DNA of 49,014 nucleotides from Mycobacteriales bacterium (GCA_035550055.1 DASZRO010000036.1:1-49014), one strand, 5' to 3'; positions 22,637-33,759 are shown, counted from the first letter of the stretch. The notes: generated by a model not told the origin, from the letters alone. Numbers and translations: made by a program.

Positions 22637-23344
22637 ATGCGCATCTCAGGTGTTGCGGCGCTGCTCTGCCTTCCGGTCCTCGCTGTGGCTGCCGGCTGCG
22701 GCAGCTCGAGCAGCGGTGGGTCGGGGGCCGGCTCGGCACAGGTCTCGCCGGCAACGAGCTCGACGGCCTTGAACCAGAACGGCTGCACTCCGCCACCGCC
22801 GCTGCAGACCAAGCATCAGAGCTACGCCAGCGAACCCAAGATGACGATCTCGCCGACGACCTACACCGCGACGATCGTCACCAACTGCGGCACGATCGTC
22901 GTCGCGATGGACGGCAAGGCGGCCCCGCACACGGTGAACTCGTTCAACTTCCTGGCGAGCAAGGGCTTCTTCAGCGACACGAAGTGCCACCGGCTGACCA
23001 CCTCGGGGATCGACGTGCTGCAGTGCGGCGATCCGACCGGTACCGGCACGGGCGGGCCCGGTTACACGATCCCGGACGAGAACCTCGCCGGCGCGACGTA
23101 CCCGGTCGGCACGGTCGCCATGGCCAACGCCGGCCCCAACACCGGCGGCAGCCAGTTCTTCCTGGTGTACGGGCCCTCACAGCTCGGGCCGGCCTACACC
23201 CCGTTCGGGCACATCACGTCCGGCCTCGACGTCATCAAGCGGGTCGCCGCCGCCGGCAGCAACCCGCCGGGTGACGGCGCGCCGCTTCAGCCGGTGGTCA
23301 TCGAGACCTTCACGGTGACCAAGGGCGCCCCCGCGGCGAGCTAG
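22637..23344 (+). CDS. Cyclophilin-type peptidyl-prolyl isomerase lipoprotein
   Basis: A 235-residue lipoprotein. The signal peptide ends in a lipobox-like AVAAGC (around residue 21), then comes a Ser/Gly linker and a cyclophilin domain from about residue 70. Catalytic Arg lies in CHRLTTSG, and the core FFLVYG and NTGGSQ segments are present. It acts outside the membrane on folding proteins, paired with the FKBP gene just upstream. The stop is three bases from the convergent rel stop, so no room exists for a separate terminator. Confidence 0.92.
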   Translation: MRISGVAALLCLPVLAVAAGCGSSSSGGSGAGSAQVSPATSSTALNQNGCTPPPPLQTKHQSYASEPKMTISPTTYTATIVTNCGTIVVAMDGKAAPHTVNSFNFLASKGFFSDTKCHRLTTSGIDVLQCGDPTGTGTGGPGYTIPDENLAGATYPVGTVAMANAGPNTGGSQFFLVYGPSQLGPAYTPFGHITSGLDVIKRVAAAGSNPPGDGAPLQPVVIETFTVTKGAPAAS

Positions 23345-23347
23345 GCC

Positions 23348-25690
<2,343 letters not shown>

Positions 25691-25739
25691 GACGCCAATC
25701 CCCTTCGCTGCCTCGTTTCCGAGTCTAACGATCGCAAGC

Positions 25740-25781
25740 AGTCAGGCTCTCGAAGCGTTACAACGCTCCGAGAGCCTGACT
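25740..25781 (-). terminator. Long hairpin between the repeat-protein gene and rel
   Basis: Twenty-base arms (25740-25759 and 25762-25781) pair with one mismatch and a two-base centre. It lies five bases past the stop of the minus-strand secreted repeat-protein gene and about 50 bases before rel. No T-run follows, so it may be a GC-rich actinobacterial-type terminator or an RNA-end stabiliser. Confidence 0.7.
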
Positions 25782-25786
25782 ACTTC

Positions 25787-27097
25787 CTAGAGACCGGAGA
25801 ACAGGCCGGTCGGGAGCAGCGTCACGACGTTCACCGGCAGGGTGCTCAGCACCGACGTCGGGACGCCGAGGAACGTCGAGAGAGTGTCGAGCTGCAGCGC
25901 CGACAGCACGCCCGCGGGCAGAGCAGAGATCAGGGTCGACGGCGAGACCGTCGCGGGCACGGAGATCGGCAGGCCGGCGAGCAGCTCCCCGAGCAGGTTG
26001 CCGACGACGGGCAGACTCGACAGGCCCGGCAGGCTGGGCAAGCCGGCCCCGGTGAGGTCGCTGACCGGCAGCAGGCTCAGGAAGCCGACCGGCAGACCGC
26101 CGAGCGTGCTCGACGCGATACCGGTCAGCGAGGAGATGCTCGACAACGCTGTCGACGACAGGCCGAGGGAAGAGATCAAGGCGTCGGGTGACAGTCCCGC
26201 CGGGATGCTGATCGGAAGGCCGGTCGAGGCGACGATCTGGACGAGGTTGCCGGGCAGCAGGCTCAGGATGCTCAACGGCAGTCCCGACAGCACCGACGTC
26301 GGCACCCCGAACAACGTCGACAGCGTCGACAGCTGCACCGCCGACAGCACCGTCGAAGGCACCGAGCCGATCAGCTGGGAGCCGGTCAGGCCACCGCCCG
26401 TCGGCAACGAGAACGGCAGTCCGCCGAGGGTGGACTCGAGCAGCGAGACGAGGTCGCCCGAGGTCGGCAGCCCCGACAGACCCGGCAGGCTCGGCAACGT
26501 CGCACCGGTCAGGTCGCCGCCGGGCAGCAGCCCGAGGAAGCCGACGGGAAGGTCGGTGAGGGTGCTCGCCGGAATGCCGACGCGCGACGCGACGCTCGAC
26601 AGCGTCGCCGAGGACAGGCCGAGGGAGGAGATCAGCGACTTCGAGGTCACCCCGCTGGGCACCGTGACCGGCAAGCCGGACGACGCCGGGGGCGTCTTGG
26701 CCGGCGCGGCGTGGACCGTCACGGACTTGGATTTGGTCACCTTCACGCCGTGCCGGTCGACGATCGTCAGCACGACGTTGAACGTTCCCGGCTTGGCGTA
26801 GGCGTGGCTCGCGCGAGTCTTCAGGTTGGCAAGGCTGATGGCGGTGCCGTCACCGAAGGTCACCTTCGCCTTGCGCAGCACATCGCCCTTCGGCAGACGG
26901 CTGCGGCTCGCGTTGGCGACGACATCGGTGCCGACCGCCGGCTTGCTCGTCGAGACGCTCAACGCGGCGACGGGATGCTTGGGCGCCGCCGAGGCGGCTT
27001 TCGGTGTGGCGGCGACGGCGGTCGCGGCGGTCAGGACGGTGATCGTCGCGGCCGCGCCAACGGCGATGCCGGATGACACGACAGAGTGAAAACGCAC
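25787..27097 (-). CDS. Secreted PKD-like protein with internal Leu/Ser/Pro repeats
   Basis: A 436-residue exported protein of unknown function. A signal peptide (residues 1-30, ending AVAA) is followed by an Ala-rich linker, a PKD-like beta domain (about 46-130, with VTFGDGTAI and SHAYAKPGTFNVVLTI) and four hydrophobic units of 62-85 residues in an A-B-A-B order (141-225, 226-292, 293-374, 375-436). Each unit has GLP...P..., LISSLGLSS-like and GVPTSVLSGLP-like pieces. No Cys, LPxTG signal or C-terminal membrane helix is seen. I chose the GTG at 27097 because GAGGGG precedes it by six bases; the frame runs on to 27136. It could be a surface or matrix protein. It splits the usual apt-rel pair. 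Confidence 0.85.
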   Translation of the reverse strand: MRFHSVVSSGIAVGAAATITVLTAATAVAATPKAASAAPKHPVAALSVSTSKPAVGTDVVANASRSRLPKGDVLRKAKVTFGDGTAISLANLKTRASHAYAKPGTFNVVLTIVDRHGVKVTKSKSVTVHAAPAKTPPASSGLPVTVPSGVTSKSLISSLGLSSATLSSVASRVGIPASTLTDLPVGFLGLLPGGDLTGATLPSLPGLSGLPTSGDLVSLLESTLGGLPFSLPTGGGLTGSQLIGSVPSTVLSAVQLSTLSTLFGVPTSVLSGLPLSILSLLPGNLVQIVASTGLPISIPAGLSPDALISSLGLSSTALSSISSLTGIASSTLGGLPVGFLSLLPVSDLTGAGLPSLPGLSSLPVVGNLLGELLAGLPISVPATVSPSTLISALPAGVLSALQLDTLSTFLGVPTSVLSTLPVNVVTLLPTGLFSGL

Positions 27098-27159
27098 GGT
27101 GTTCCCCTCACTGGGCAGACTGGGTAGTTGAAGCATCTGCGCGTGAGCCGTACGTATCC

Positions 27160-27197
27160 ATGGCTACTTCGAGCCATTTGCGGCGACCGCGCCGCAA
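27160..27197 (-). terminator. Tandem hairpins downstream of apt
   Basis: Two adjacent inverted repeats: TTGCGGCG / CGCCGCAA (27178-27197, 4-base loop) and ATGGCT / AGCCAT (27160-27177, 6-base loop). They begin about 10 bases past the apt stop on the minus strand and probably end the secDF-apt message before the repeat-protein gene. Confidence 0.55.
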
Positions 27198-27207
27198 CCG
27201 CCGCAAG

Positions 27208-27741
27208 TCAGTAGGTAAGGAGTGCCTGGACCTCGAGATCGCCGAGCTTCGCTCGACCGCCGAGCGCCTCGAGCTCCAGCAGCACGCTGCACCCGACCAC
27301 TCGCGCGCCGCCGCGCCGTACCAGGTCGGCGGCCGCCGCGACAGTGCCGCCAGTCGCCAGCACGTCGTCCACGATCAGCACGCGTTCCCCCGCGGAGAAC
27401 GCGTCGCGGTGCACCTCCAGGACGGCTTCGCCGTACTCGAGGACGTAGGCCGAGGAGTACGTCGCGCTCGGCAGCTTCCCGGCTTTGCGGACTGGGACGA
27501 AGCCGGCGCCGAAGTGGTAGGCGACCGCGGCGGCGAGGATGAATCCTCGAGCCTCGATCCCGGCGACCTTGTCGATGGTGCCGCGGCCGTGGTGGCTCAC
27601 GATGGCGTCCACTGCACCGGCGAAGGCGACGTGGTCGGCGAGCAGCGGAGTGATGTCCTTGAAGGTCACTCCCGGCTCGGGGAACCCCTCGACGTCGCGC
27701 ACCCGGGTACGCATGACGGCTTCGAGGTCGAGCGGGCTCAC
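27208..27741 (-). CDS. apt: Adenine phosphoribosyltransferase
   Basis: A 177-residue purine-salvage enzyme that makes AMP from adenine and PRPP. The PRPP-binding motif VLIVDDVLATGGT is intact, and FPEPGVTFKDITPLL and IEARGFILA are typical of Apt. GTG start overlaps the secF stop by four bases (GTGA), so it is coupled to secDF, the usual actinobacterial arrangement. Confidence 0.95.
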   Translation of the reverse strand: MSPLDLEAVMRTRVRDVEGFPEPGVTFKDITPLLADHVAFAGAVDAIVSHHGRGTIDKVAGIEARGFILAAAVAYHFGAGFVPVRKAGKLPSATYSSAYVLEYGEAVLEVHRDAFSAGERVLIVDDVLATGGTVAAAADLVRRGGARVVGCSVLLELEALGGRAKLGDLEVQALLTY

Positions 27742-28922
27742 CTCCGTTTGCGCGACCTGTTACCACCGCCCGGGCGCCGGCGACCGGCGGGCCGTGCACC
27801 CGCCTTCGGCGGGGCGCCGGTACGGCGCGGGCGGGGCGCCTCGCCCTCGGCAGCGGCGAGGTCGGCCGGTGTCAGCACCTCAGGTGCGACGTCCGCCGGG
27901 ATCGGGCCTGCGGCGGTCGCGACGGCCGGGGCCGAGACGGCCTCCCGCTCCCGCCGCGTCGCGACCCGCTTCGCCAGCTGCTGGTAGGTCGCCTCCCGCT
28001 CCTTGAAGTCGCACAACAGGGGCGAGGCGATGAAGATCGAGGAGTACGCCCCGGACGCCAGACCGATGAACAGCGCGAAGGACAGGTCCTTCAGTGAGCC
28101 GGCGCCGAGGAAGCCGGCACCGATCACGAGCAGACCGATCACGGGCAGCAGCGCGATGACGGAGGTGTTGATGGAACGCACCAGCGTCTGGTTGACGGCG
28201 AGGTTCGTCGCCTGGCTGAACGTCATGCGGCTGCCGCCGGCGATGCTCGCGGTGTTCTCCCGCACCTTGTCGAACACGACGACGGTGTCGTAGAGCGAGT
28301 AACCGAGGATCGTCAGCAGCGCGATGACGGTCGACGGGCTCACCTGCAGGCCCGACAGCGAGTAGATGCCGGCCGTGATCACGAGGTCGTGGAGCAGCGC
28401 GATGATCGCGGCGAGCGCCATCTTCCATTCGAAGCGGATCGACAGATAGACGATCACGGCGATGAGGAAGATGATCAGACCCTCAATCGCCTTGTGGGTG
28501 ATCTGCGAGCCCCAGTTGGAACCGACCGTGGTCGGGCTGATCTGGTCCTCGGTGATGCCGAGCTTGCTGCTCAGCGCGTCCTCGATCTTCACGACCTGGG
28601 TGTTGGTGAGGGTCACCGTCTGGACGTCGAACTGCTTGGCCGACCCGCTGCCGACCGTTTCCGACACCTCGGGCGTGATGCCGGTCGAGCTCACCGCGTC
28701 CGTGACGTCCGACAGCGAGTGGCCGTTGAGCGGCCCGAGGAACTGGGCTCCGCCCTTGAAGTCGATCGACGGGTTCAGGCCTTGCACGGCAAGGCTGACG
28801 ATGCCGACCAGGATCACGATCCCGGAGCCGACGTACCACCACAGCCTGCGGCCGATGAAGTTGTAGGAGACCTCACCGCGATAGAGCTTGGTAGCCAGTG
28901 AGTCGGCGTCGTTGCGCGCCAT
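27738..28922 (-). CDS. secF: Protein-export membrane protein SecF
   Basis: A 394-residue membrane protein that works with SecD to draw exported proteins out of the Sec channel using the proton gradient. The first helix is followed by the P1-type loop (SIDFKGGAQF), then the RND-like helix block with GYSLYDTVVVFDKVREN, the SecF family signature. The C-terminal tail of about 60 residues is Pro/Ala-rich and ends very basic (GNRSRKRR). The start overlaps the secD stop by one base. Confidence 0.95.
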   Translation of the reverse strand: MARNDADSLATKLYRGEVSYNFIGRRLWWYVGSGIVILVGIVSLAVQGLNPSIDFKGGAQFLGPLNGHSLSDVTDAVSSTGITPEVSETVGSGSAKQFDVQTVTLTNTQVVKIEDALSSKLGITEDQISPTTVGSNWGSQITHKAIEGLIIFLIAVIVYLSIRFEWKMALAAIIALLHDLVITAGIYSLSGLQVSPSTVIALLTILGYSLYDTVVVFDKVRENTASIAGGSRMTFSQATNLAVNQTLVRSINTSVIALLPVIGLLVIGAGFLGAGSLKDLSFALFIGLASGAYSSIFIASPLLCDFKEREATYQQLAKRVATRREREAVSAPAVATAAGPIPADVAPEVLTPADLAAAEGEAPRPRRTGAPPKAGARPAGRRRPGGGNRSRKRR

Positions 28923-30754
28923 CAGTTCGCCACCTTCCCGCGGGCGGGCCGACTGGACCGTTCATCGTCGGCGTCTCGTGTCACGCCGGCGCGGGCGCGC
29001 CCGATGCCGGTCCACGCCTTGCCGGAGTCGAACGCCGGGCGGCGGCCGAGGATGGTCAGCAACGGCTTGGTGAAGAAGAACACGATCAGCAGGTCGGACA
29101 GCGTCGACAGACCCAGCGTGAAGGCGAACCCGCGTACGTCGCCGATGGAGACGATGTAGAGGATCAGCGCGGCGAGCAGCGAGACCGTGTCCGCCGACAG
29201 GATGGTCCGTCGCGCCCGGGGCCACGCCCGGTCCACCGCGCTGCGCAGCCGCCGGCCCTCACGCACCTCGTCGCGAAGTCTTTCGAAGTAGACGACGAAG
29301 GAGTCCGCGGTGATACCGACCGCGACGATGAAGCCTGCGATGCCTGGCAGCGACAGGGTGTACCCGACCGACGAGTGGCCGAGCAGCGTCGTCACGGCGT
29401 ACAGAATCAAGCCCGACACCGCGAGACTGCCGATGGTCACCAGCCCGAGCGCTCGGTAGTAGAGCAGGGAGAACAAGATGACCAGGGCCAGTCCGATCGC
29501 ACCGGCGATCAGACCGCCGTGCAGCTGGTTCGAGCCGAGCGTTGCCGACACCGTCTCCACATCCGACTGGCCGAACTTCAGCGGCAGCGAGCCGTACTTG
29601 AGTACGTCGGCGAGATCGGTCGCCTGGCTCTGGCTGAAGTTGCCCGTGATGTCGGTGAGGCCGCCGGCAATGCCGTCGGTCTGACTAGCGGGCGCGGACT
29701 GCACGACACCGTCGAGAGTGATGGCGACCCCGTTGCAGCCCTTGGGGGGACTGCAGCTGCCGTAACCGCTGGAGCTGCTCCCGGTCGCTTCGTAGGCCTT
29801 CTTGGTCAGGTTGTACCAAGCCGACGAGCCCGACCCGTTGAACGTCAGGTTGACCTGCCAGTCGACGCCCTGGGTGCTCAGGCCCGCCGACGCCGTCTTG
29901 ACCTGCGTCCCCTCGATCGCGGCGGGCGCGAGCAGGTACTTGTAGTTCGGCGACGTGGACGGGTCGCAGGCGATGATGTAGTCGCCCGGGATGTCGTTGC
30001 CGTTCGTCGGGTTCGGGTGCTTCGAGCAGTCCCAGTTCGCGAACGACGTCTCGAACGCCGAGGTCAGCGTCGCCGACTCGCTGCCCGGCAGCGGCTGGTC
30101 GCTGGTCTGCGAGGCAAGGCTGCTCGCGCTCGGCGACGGCGTGACCGCGGGGCTGGTGGTCGATGTCACCGACGCGGTGGGCGTGGGCGTCGGGGTCGGC
30201 GTCACGGTCGGCTTGGCGAGCAACGCGGAGGTCAGCGCGTCGCCGTTCGACTTCGTCTTGCGCGAGGACGTCTTGCCGGGCGTGGTGCCCTTCGCGGTCT
30301 TGGACGACTTGCCCGGGGAGATCGACACCGTCGGGGACGCGCTCGGCGACGTGGTCGTGGTCGGCGCCGGCACGTAGTTGCCGACCCCGAGCACCTGGCG
30401 GAAACGCAGCAGCGCGGTCTGGCCGACGGTGGCGACGATCTTGTTTCGTCCCTTGCCGGGCACCGAGATGATGATGTGGTTGCTGCCCTGCGTCGTGACG
30501 TCGGCACCGCCCACGCCGAGCCCGTTGACTCGGTTGCGAATGATGTCGACCGCCTGGTTGAGCTCGCTCTTGGTGATCCCGCCCTTGCCCTGAAGCGGCT
30601 CGGCAGTGAGGGTCACCTGGGTGCCGCCCCGCAAATCCAGACCGAGCGCGGGCGTCGCCGACGGGCCCAGGAACACGCCGAGGTAGAGCCCGACGATCAA
30701 CAGCGCCATCCCGGCCAGGGCTCTGCCTGGACGTGCCTTGGTGGCTTGTGCCAC
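28922..30754 (-). CDS. secD: Protein-export membrane protein SecD with S/T/P-rich insertion
   Basis: A 610-residue partner of SecF. It has the first helix (residues 11-31), the signature LGLDLRGGTQVTL, the P1 periplasmic domain and the C-terminal helix block with GITADSFVVYFERLRDE. Between residues about 130 and 225 (bases 30080-30367) the P1 domain is interrupted by a stretch made almost only of Ser, Thr, Pro, Ala and Lys, with a TPTPTPTPT run. Such linkers occur in other actinobacterial SecD proteins, but this one is long. GTG start. Confidence 0.95.
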   Translation of the reverse strand: MAQATKARPGRALAGMALLIVGLYLGVFLGPSATPALGLDLRGGTQVTLTAEPLQGKGGITKSELNQAVDIIRNRVNGLGVGGADVTTQGSNHIIISVPGKGRNKIVATVGQTALLRFRQVLGVGNYVPAPTTTTSPSASPTVSISPGKSSKTAKGTTPGKTSSRKTKSNGDALTSALLAKPTVTPTPTPTPTASVTSTTSPAVTPSPSASSLASQTSDQPLPGSESATLTSAFETSFANWDCSKHPNPTNGNDIPGDYIIACDPSTSPNYKYLLAPAAIEGTQVKTASAGLSTQGVDWQVNLTFNGSGSSAWYNLTKKAYEATGSSSSGYGSCSPPKGCNGVAITLDGVVQSAPASQTDGIAGGLTDITGNFSQSQATDLADVLKYGSLPLKFGQSDVETVSATLGSNQLHGGLIAGAIGLALVILFSLLYYRALGLVTIGSLAVSGLILYAVTTLLGHSSVGYTLSLPGIAGFIVAVGITADSFVVYFERLRDEVREGRRLRSAVDRAWPRARRTILSADTVSLLAALILYIVSIGDVRGFAFTLGLSTLSDLLIVFFFTKPLLTILGRRPAFDSGKAWTGIGRARAGVTRDADDERSSRPARGKVAN

Positions 30755-30810
30755 GTTCGTGTCTGCCTTTCCGGGAGTGAGTACTACGCCGACCGTCGTT
30801 GCTTCGACCG

Positions 30811-31254
30811 CTACGTGCCGGTCGGGCCGTCCGTCGGGTCAGGCGGGTTTTCCGGCTCCTCGATGACCTCGTGGTTCGTCACGTCGGGCGAACCCTCCTC
30901 CGGCTCGTCGCCGAGCACCCGCAGGATGGCGGCGGGCACGTAGCGCACCCTGATACCCGGAGCGATCTCGAGGGTCAGCGCGTCGTCGTTCACCTCCACC
31001 ACCGTGGCGAGCAAACCTGAGGTGGTGATGATCTCGTCACCGGGTGCCGCCTTGCGGGCGGACTCGACCGCGGCACGCTGCCGGTTGCGGGCGGGACGGA
31101 TGAACAGCAGGTAGGCGAGGAAGAACAGGACGATCAGCAGCAGGAACGGCGCGAAGCTGCTCCCACCGGCGCTGCTGCCGCCGCTGGTGCTGCCGCCGCT
31201 GCTGCTCGCCGCGGGCAGCGCCAACACGGCCCTGGCCAGCAAACTGGCGTGCAC
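30811..31254 (-). CDS. yajC: Preprotein translocase subunit YajC
   Basis: A 147-residue membrane protein that associates with SecDF. One helix (PFLLLIVLFFLAYLLFI, about residues 36-54) is preceded by a Ser/Gly-rich outer segment and followed by the cytoplasmic YajC core (PGDEIITTSGLLATVVEV). The acidic Pro-rich C-terminal tail (about 30 residues) is an actinobacterial extra. GTG start with GAGGAGAGG upstream. It lies between ruvB and secD as usual. Confidence 0.93.
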   Translation of the reverse strand: MHASLLARAVLALPAASSSGGSTSGGSSAGGSSFAPFLLLIVLFFLAYLLFIRPARNRQRAAVESARKAAPGDEIITTSGLLATVVEVNDDALTLEIAPGIRVRYVPAAILRVLGDEPEEGSPDVTNHEVIEEPENPPDPTDGPTGT

Positions 31255-31315
31255 GCGCCTCGCCCTCTCCTCGACAAGCCGATGAGTCGGCGAGACTCCT
31301 CCGCCAACCGGTGGG

Positions 31316-32389
31316 TCAGTCTACGTCGGCACCTTGATCGTCGAGGTCGATCAAGGGCAGCATCGCCGCGTCGCCGACTCCACCGAGAGGCGGCCGGCGC
31401 AGTCCCAGATGCCGCCAGGCAGCCGGCGTCGCGACCCTGCCGCGCGGCGTGCGGGCGAGCAACCCGGCCCGGACGAGGAACGGCTCAGCGACGGTCTCGA
31501 CGGTCTCGGGCTCCTCGGCGACCGCGACGGCGAGCGTGGTGAGGCCGACCGGTCCGCCGTCGAAGCGGACGATCAGCGCCTCGAGCACAGCCCGGTCGAG
31601 CCGGTCCAGGCCGAGCTCGTCGACGTCGTACATCGCCAGAGCAGCCTGCGCCACCTCGCGGTTGACGATGCCGTCGGCGCGCACCTCCGCGTAGTCACGC
31701 ACCCGTCGCAGCAACCGGTTGGCGATTCGCGGCGTGCCCCTCGCCCGCCCGCCGATCTCGGCCGCGCCGTCGGGGGTCAGCGTGACCTCGAGCAGCGTGG
31801 CGCTGCGGCGCAGCACGGTCTCGAGCTCTTCCGGGGAGTAGAAGTCGAGGTGGGCGACGAAGCCGAACCGGTCCCGCAGCGGACCCGGGAGCAGGCCGGC
31901 GCGGGTGGTTGCGCCTACCAGCGTGAACGGCGCGACGTCGAGCGGGATGGCGGTCGCGCCCGGTCCCTTGCCGACCACGACGTCGACCCGGAAGTCCTCC
32001 ATGGCGACGTAGAGCATCTCCTCGGCGGGGCGCGCCATCCGGTGGATCTCGTCGAGGAAGAGCACCTCCCCCTCGCCCAACGTCGACAGCAGCGCCGCAA
32101 GATCGCCGGCCCGCTCGATCGCCGGCCCGCTGGTGATCCGCAACGGCGCGCCGAGCTCGTTGGCGATGATCATCGCCAACGTCGTCTTGCCGAGACCCGG
32201 CGAGCCGGACAGCAGAACGTGGTCCGGGGGGCGGCCACGCCCCCGCGCGGCGTCGAGCACCACGGCGAGCTGCTCCCTGACCCGCGGCTGTCCGACGAAG
32301 TCGTCGAGCCGCTTGGGGCGCAGCGCGGCGTCGATCACCTCTTCGTCGGCACCTGCGTACGCCGACACCAGGTCTTCGGACTCCGCCAT
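31316..32389 (-). CDS. ruvB: Holliday junction DNA helicase RuvB
   Basis: A 357-residue AAA+ motor that drives branch migration with RuvA. Walker A is [11 protein letters not shown], Walker [11 protein letters not shown], sensor 1 [18 protein letters not shown] (with the arginine finger), and the C-terminal winged helix ends with [16 protein letters not shown]. Complete. ATG start seven bases after ruvA. Last of the ruvC-ruvA-ruvB SOS unit. Confidence 0.96.
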   Translation of the reverse strand: MAESEDLVSAYAGADEEVIDAALRPKRLDDFVGQPRVREQLAVVLDAARGRGRPPDHVLLSGSPGLGKTTLAMIIANELGAPLRITSGPAIERAGDLAALLSTLGEGEVLFLDEIHRMARPAEEMLYVAMEDFRVDVVVGKGPGATAIPLDVAPFTLVGATTRAGLLPGPLRDRFGFVAHLDFYSPEELETVLRRSATLLEVTLTPDGAAEIGGRARGTPRIANRLLRRVRDYAEVRADGIVNREVAQAALAMYDVDELGLDRLDRAVLEALIVRFDGGPVGLTTLAVAVAEEPETVETVAEPFLVRAGLLARTPRGRVATPAAWRHLGLRRPPLGGVGDAAMLPLIDLDDQGADVD

Positions 32390-32396
32390 GGTTCGC

Positions 32397-33020
32397 CTAG
32401 GCCCGGCTCAGCATCTGCAGGCAGGAACGCAGCAGAGCGGAGATGTTGGGGGCGTCGCCCACCGCGATCGCCGCCTCCGCCTCGGGACCCACCGCCACCA
32501 GCGCGTCGTCGACCTCACGCCCCGACCAGCCGAGGCCGGTCAGCGCGTCGCGCAGCTGGTCGCGCCAGGCGCCCGGGTTCTGCCCCGGCAGCCGGACCAC
32601 GGTCGCCCCGCCACCGCTCGGCGCGCCGAGCTTGTCCTTCAGCTCGAGCACCAGGCGCTGCGCGCCCTTGCGGCCCACGCCGGAGACCAAGGTCAGCGCT
32701 CCGACGTCGTCGGTGGCGACGGCGGCGCGAACCGCGTCGGGGCTCAGCACGGCAAGCACCGCCTGGGCGAGCTTCGGTCCGACCCCGGTGACGCCTTGCA
32801 ACGTCTCGAACACCGACCGCTCGTCGTCGGTGGCGAAGCCGAACAGGGTCAGCGAGTCCTCTCGCACGACCAGGCTGGTCGCCAGCCGCACGTGCTCCCC
32901 CACCCGCAGCGTCGCGAGCGTCGCCGGCGTGCACTGCACCGCCACCCCGATGCCGCCGACCTCGACGACGGCGCCGTCAGCGCTGACCAGCGCCACGACC
33001 CCGCTGATCGTGGCGATCAT
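32397..33020 (-). CDS. ruvA: Holliday junction DNA helicase RuvA
   Basis: A 207-residue protein that binds four-way junctions and loads RuvB. It has an OB-fold N-terminal domain ([12 protein letters not shown]), two helix-hairpin-helix motifs ([35 protein letters not shown]) and the C-terminal RuvB-binding domain. The ATG at 33020 matches the family N-terminus and overlaps the ruvC stop by four bases; the frame continues to 33125 as a shadow of ruvC. Confidence 0.95.
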   Translation of the reverse strand: MIATISGVVALVSADGAVVEVGGIGVAVQCTPATLATLRVGEHVRLATSLVVREDSLTLFGFATDDERSVFETLQGVTGVGPKLAQAVLAVLSPDAVRAAVATDDVGALTLVSGVGRKGAQRLVLELKDKLGAPSGGGATVVRLPGQNPGAWRDQLRDALTGLGWSGREVDDALVAVGPEAEAAIAVGDAPNISALLRSCLQMLSRA

Positions 33021-33583
33021 CGGGCGGCCGCCGCGGCCACGCGGGTGCGCTGTGCGTGCTGTGCTTGCTGTGCGTGCGTCGTTTGCTGCGCCTGCGCCAG
33101 CCGCGCCATCGCCGCTCCTCGCCACACGTGGCAGATCGCCAGCGCGAGCGCGTCGGCGGTGTCCGCCGGCTTCGGCGCCCCAGCGAGGTTCAGGATGCGG
33201 GCCACCATGTGGCCGACCTGCGCTTTCTCGGCACGTCCGGAGCCGGTGATCGCGGCCTTGACCTCACTCGGCGTGTGCATCGCCACCGGGACTCCGGCCC
33301 GGGCCGCTGCGGTGATCGCCATTGCGGCCGCCTGCGCCGTACCCATGACGGTCCGGACGTTGTGCTGGCTGAACACCCGCTCGACGGCGACGACATCGGG
33401 GCGGTGGCGCTCGATCCAGTCCGCGATCTGGCGGTCGATCGCGAGCAGCCGGTGCGCGACGTCGTCGGTCGGCGGGGTCTGTACGACGTCGTAGGCCACC
33501 GCGTCGAGCGAACGACCTGGGGCGCCGTCGACCACGCCCAGCCCGCACCGGGTCAGCCCCGGATCAACGCCCAGCACCCGCAC
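33017..33583 (-). CDS. ruvC: Crossover junction endodeoxyribonuclease RuvC
   Basis: A 188-residue nuclease that resolves Holliday junctions. Acidic active-site residues appear in [10 protein letters not shown], in VVAVERVF and in [11 protein letters not shown], and the DNA-contact part [17 protein letters not shown] is intact. I chose the GTG at 33583: the only ATG option (33607) lies inside the LexA-type box, so it would put the operator in the coding region. A low-complexity Gln/Ala/His tail of about 28 residues is encoded by three 9-bp repeats (33049-33075) and is not part of the conserved fold. Confidence 0.93.
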   Translation of the reverse strand: MRVLGVDPGLTRCGLGVVDGAPGRSLDAVAYDVVQTPPTDDVAHRLLAIDRQIADWIERHRPDVVAVERVFSQHNVRTVMGTAQAAAMAITAAARAGVPVAMHTPSEVKAAITGSGRAEKAQVGHMVARILNLAGAPKPADTADALALAICHVWRGAAMARLAQAQQTTHAQQAQHAQRTRVAAAAAR

Positions 33584-33593
33584 CGCTCGCCCC

Positions 33594-33621
33594 GTTCTTC
33601 CGAACATACGTTCGGAAGAAC
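33594..33621 (-). promoter_or_regulatory. LexA-type SOS box upstream of ruvC
   Basis: The core GAAC-ATAC-GTTC (33602-33613) matches the actinobacterial LexA operator GAAC-N4-GTTC, and the symmetry extends to 12-bp arms (GTTCTTCCGAAC and complement) around the 4-base centre. It ends 11 bases before the ruvC start. A -10-like TATGTT (33603-33608) lies inside it, so bound LexA would block the promoter. Mycobacterial ruvC carries a comparable box. This predicts DNA-damage induction of ruvCAB. Confidence 0.85.
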
Positions 33622-33671
33622 ATTAACGGTGACCGGCCCGCGGACGACGCAGCGACGCGCCCAAACCCAAC

Positions 33672-33715
33672 TGTGAGCTGCGCGGTACCTCCGGCGGTAT
33701 CCACCGGCTCACGGA
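33672..33715 (+). repeat. Palindromic direct repeat, copy 1
   Basis: A 44-bp sequence identical at 43 positions to copy 2 (34731-34774); the difference is T33679 against C34738. It contains outer arms GTGAGCTG / CGGCTCAC (8 bp in copy 2, one G.T pair here) and an inner imperfect stem GGTACC / GGTATCC. It lies between the SOS box of ruvC and the plus-strand AbiEi-like gene. The nine bases CCCAACTGT at its left edge also occur close to copy 2, 13 bases further away, inside the 3' end of that gene. Confidence 0.9.
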
Positions 33716-33759
33716 CTGAGCAACTTCCGCACCAAGCGTCGACGCCCCGCTCGACGCTC

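Noticed and set aside
27098-27207. Possible riboswitch (c-di-AMP type) before the secreted repeat-protein gene
   Set aside because: The leader is too short and only simple hairpins are seen; no conserved core could be recognised.
33660-33720. Possible integron attC site, because palindromes flank a single gene and ACCCAAC resembles a core box
   Set aside because: The complementary core box is missing on the other side, the two copies are almost identical, unlike attC sites, and no integrase is nearby.
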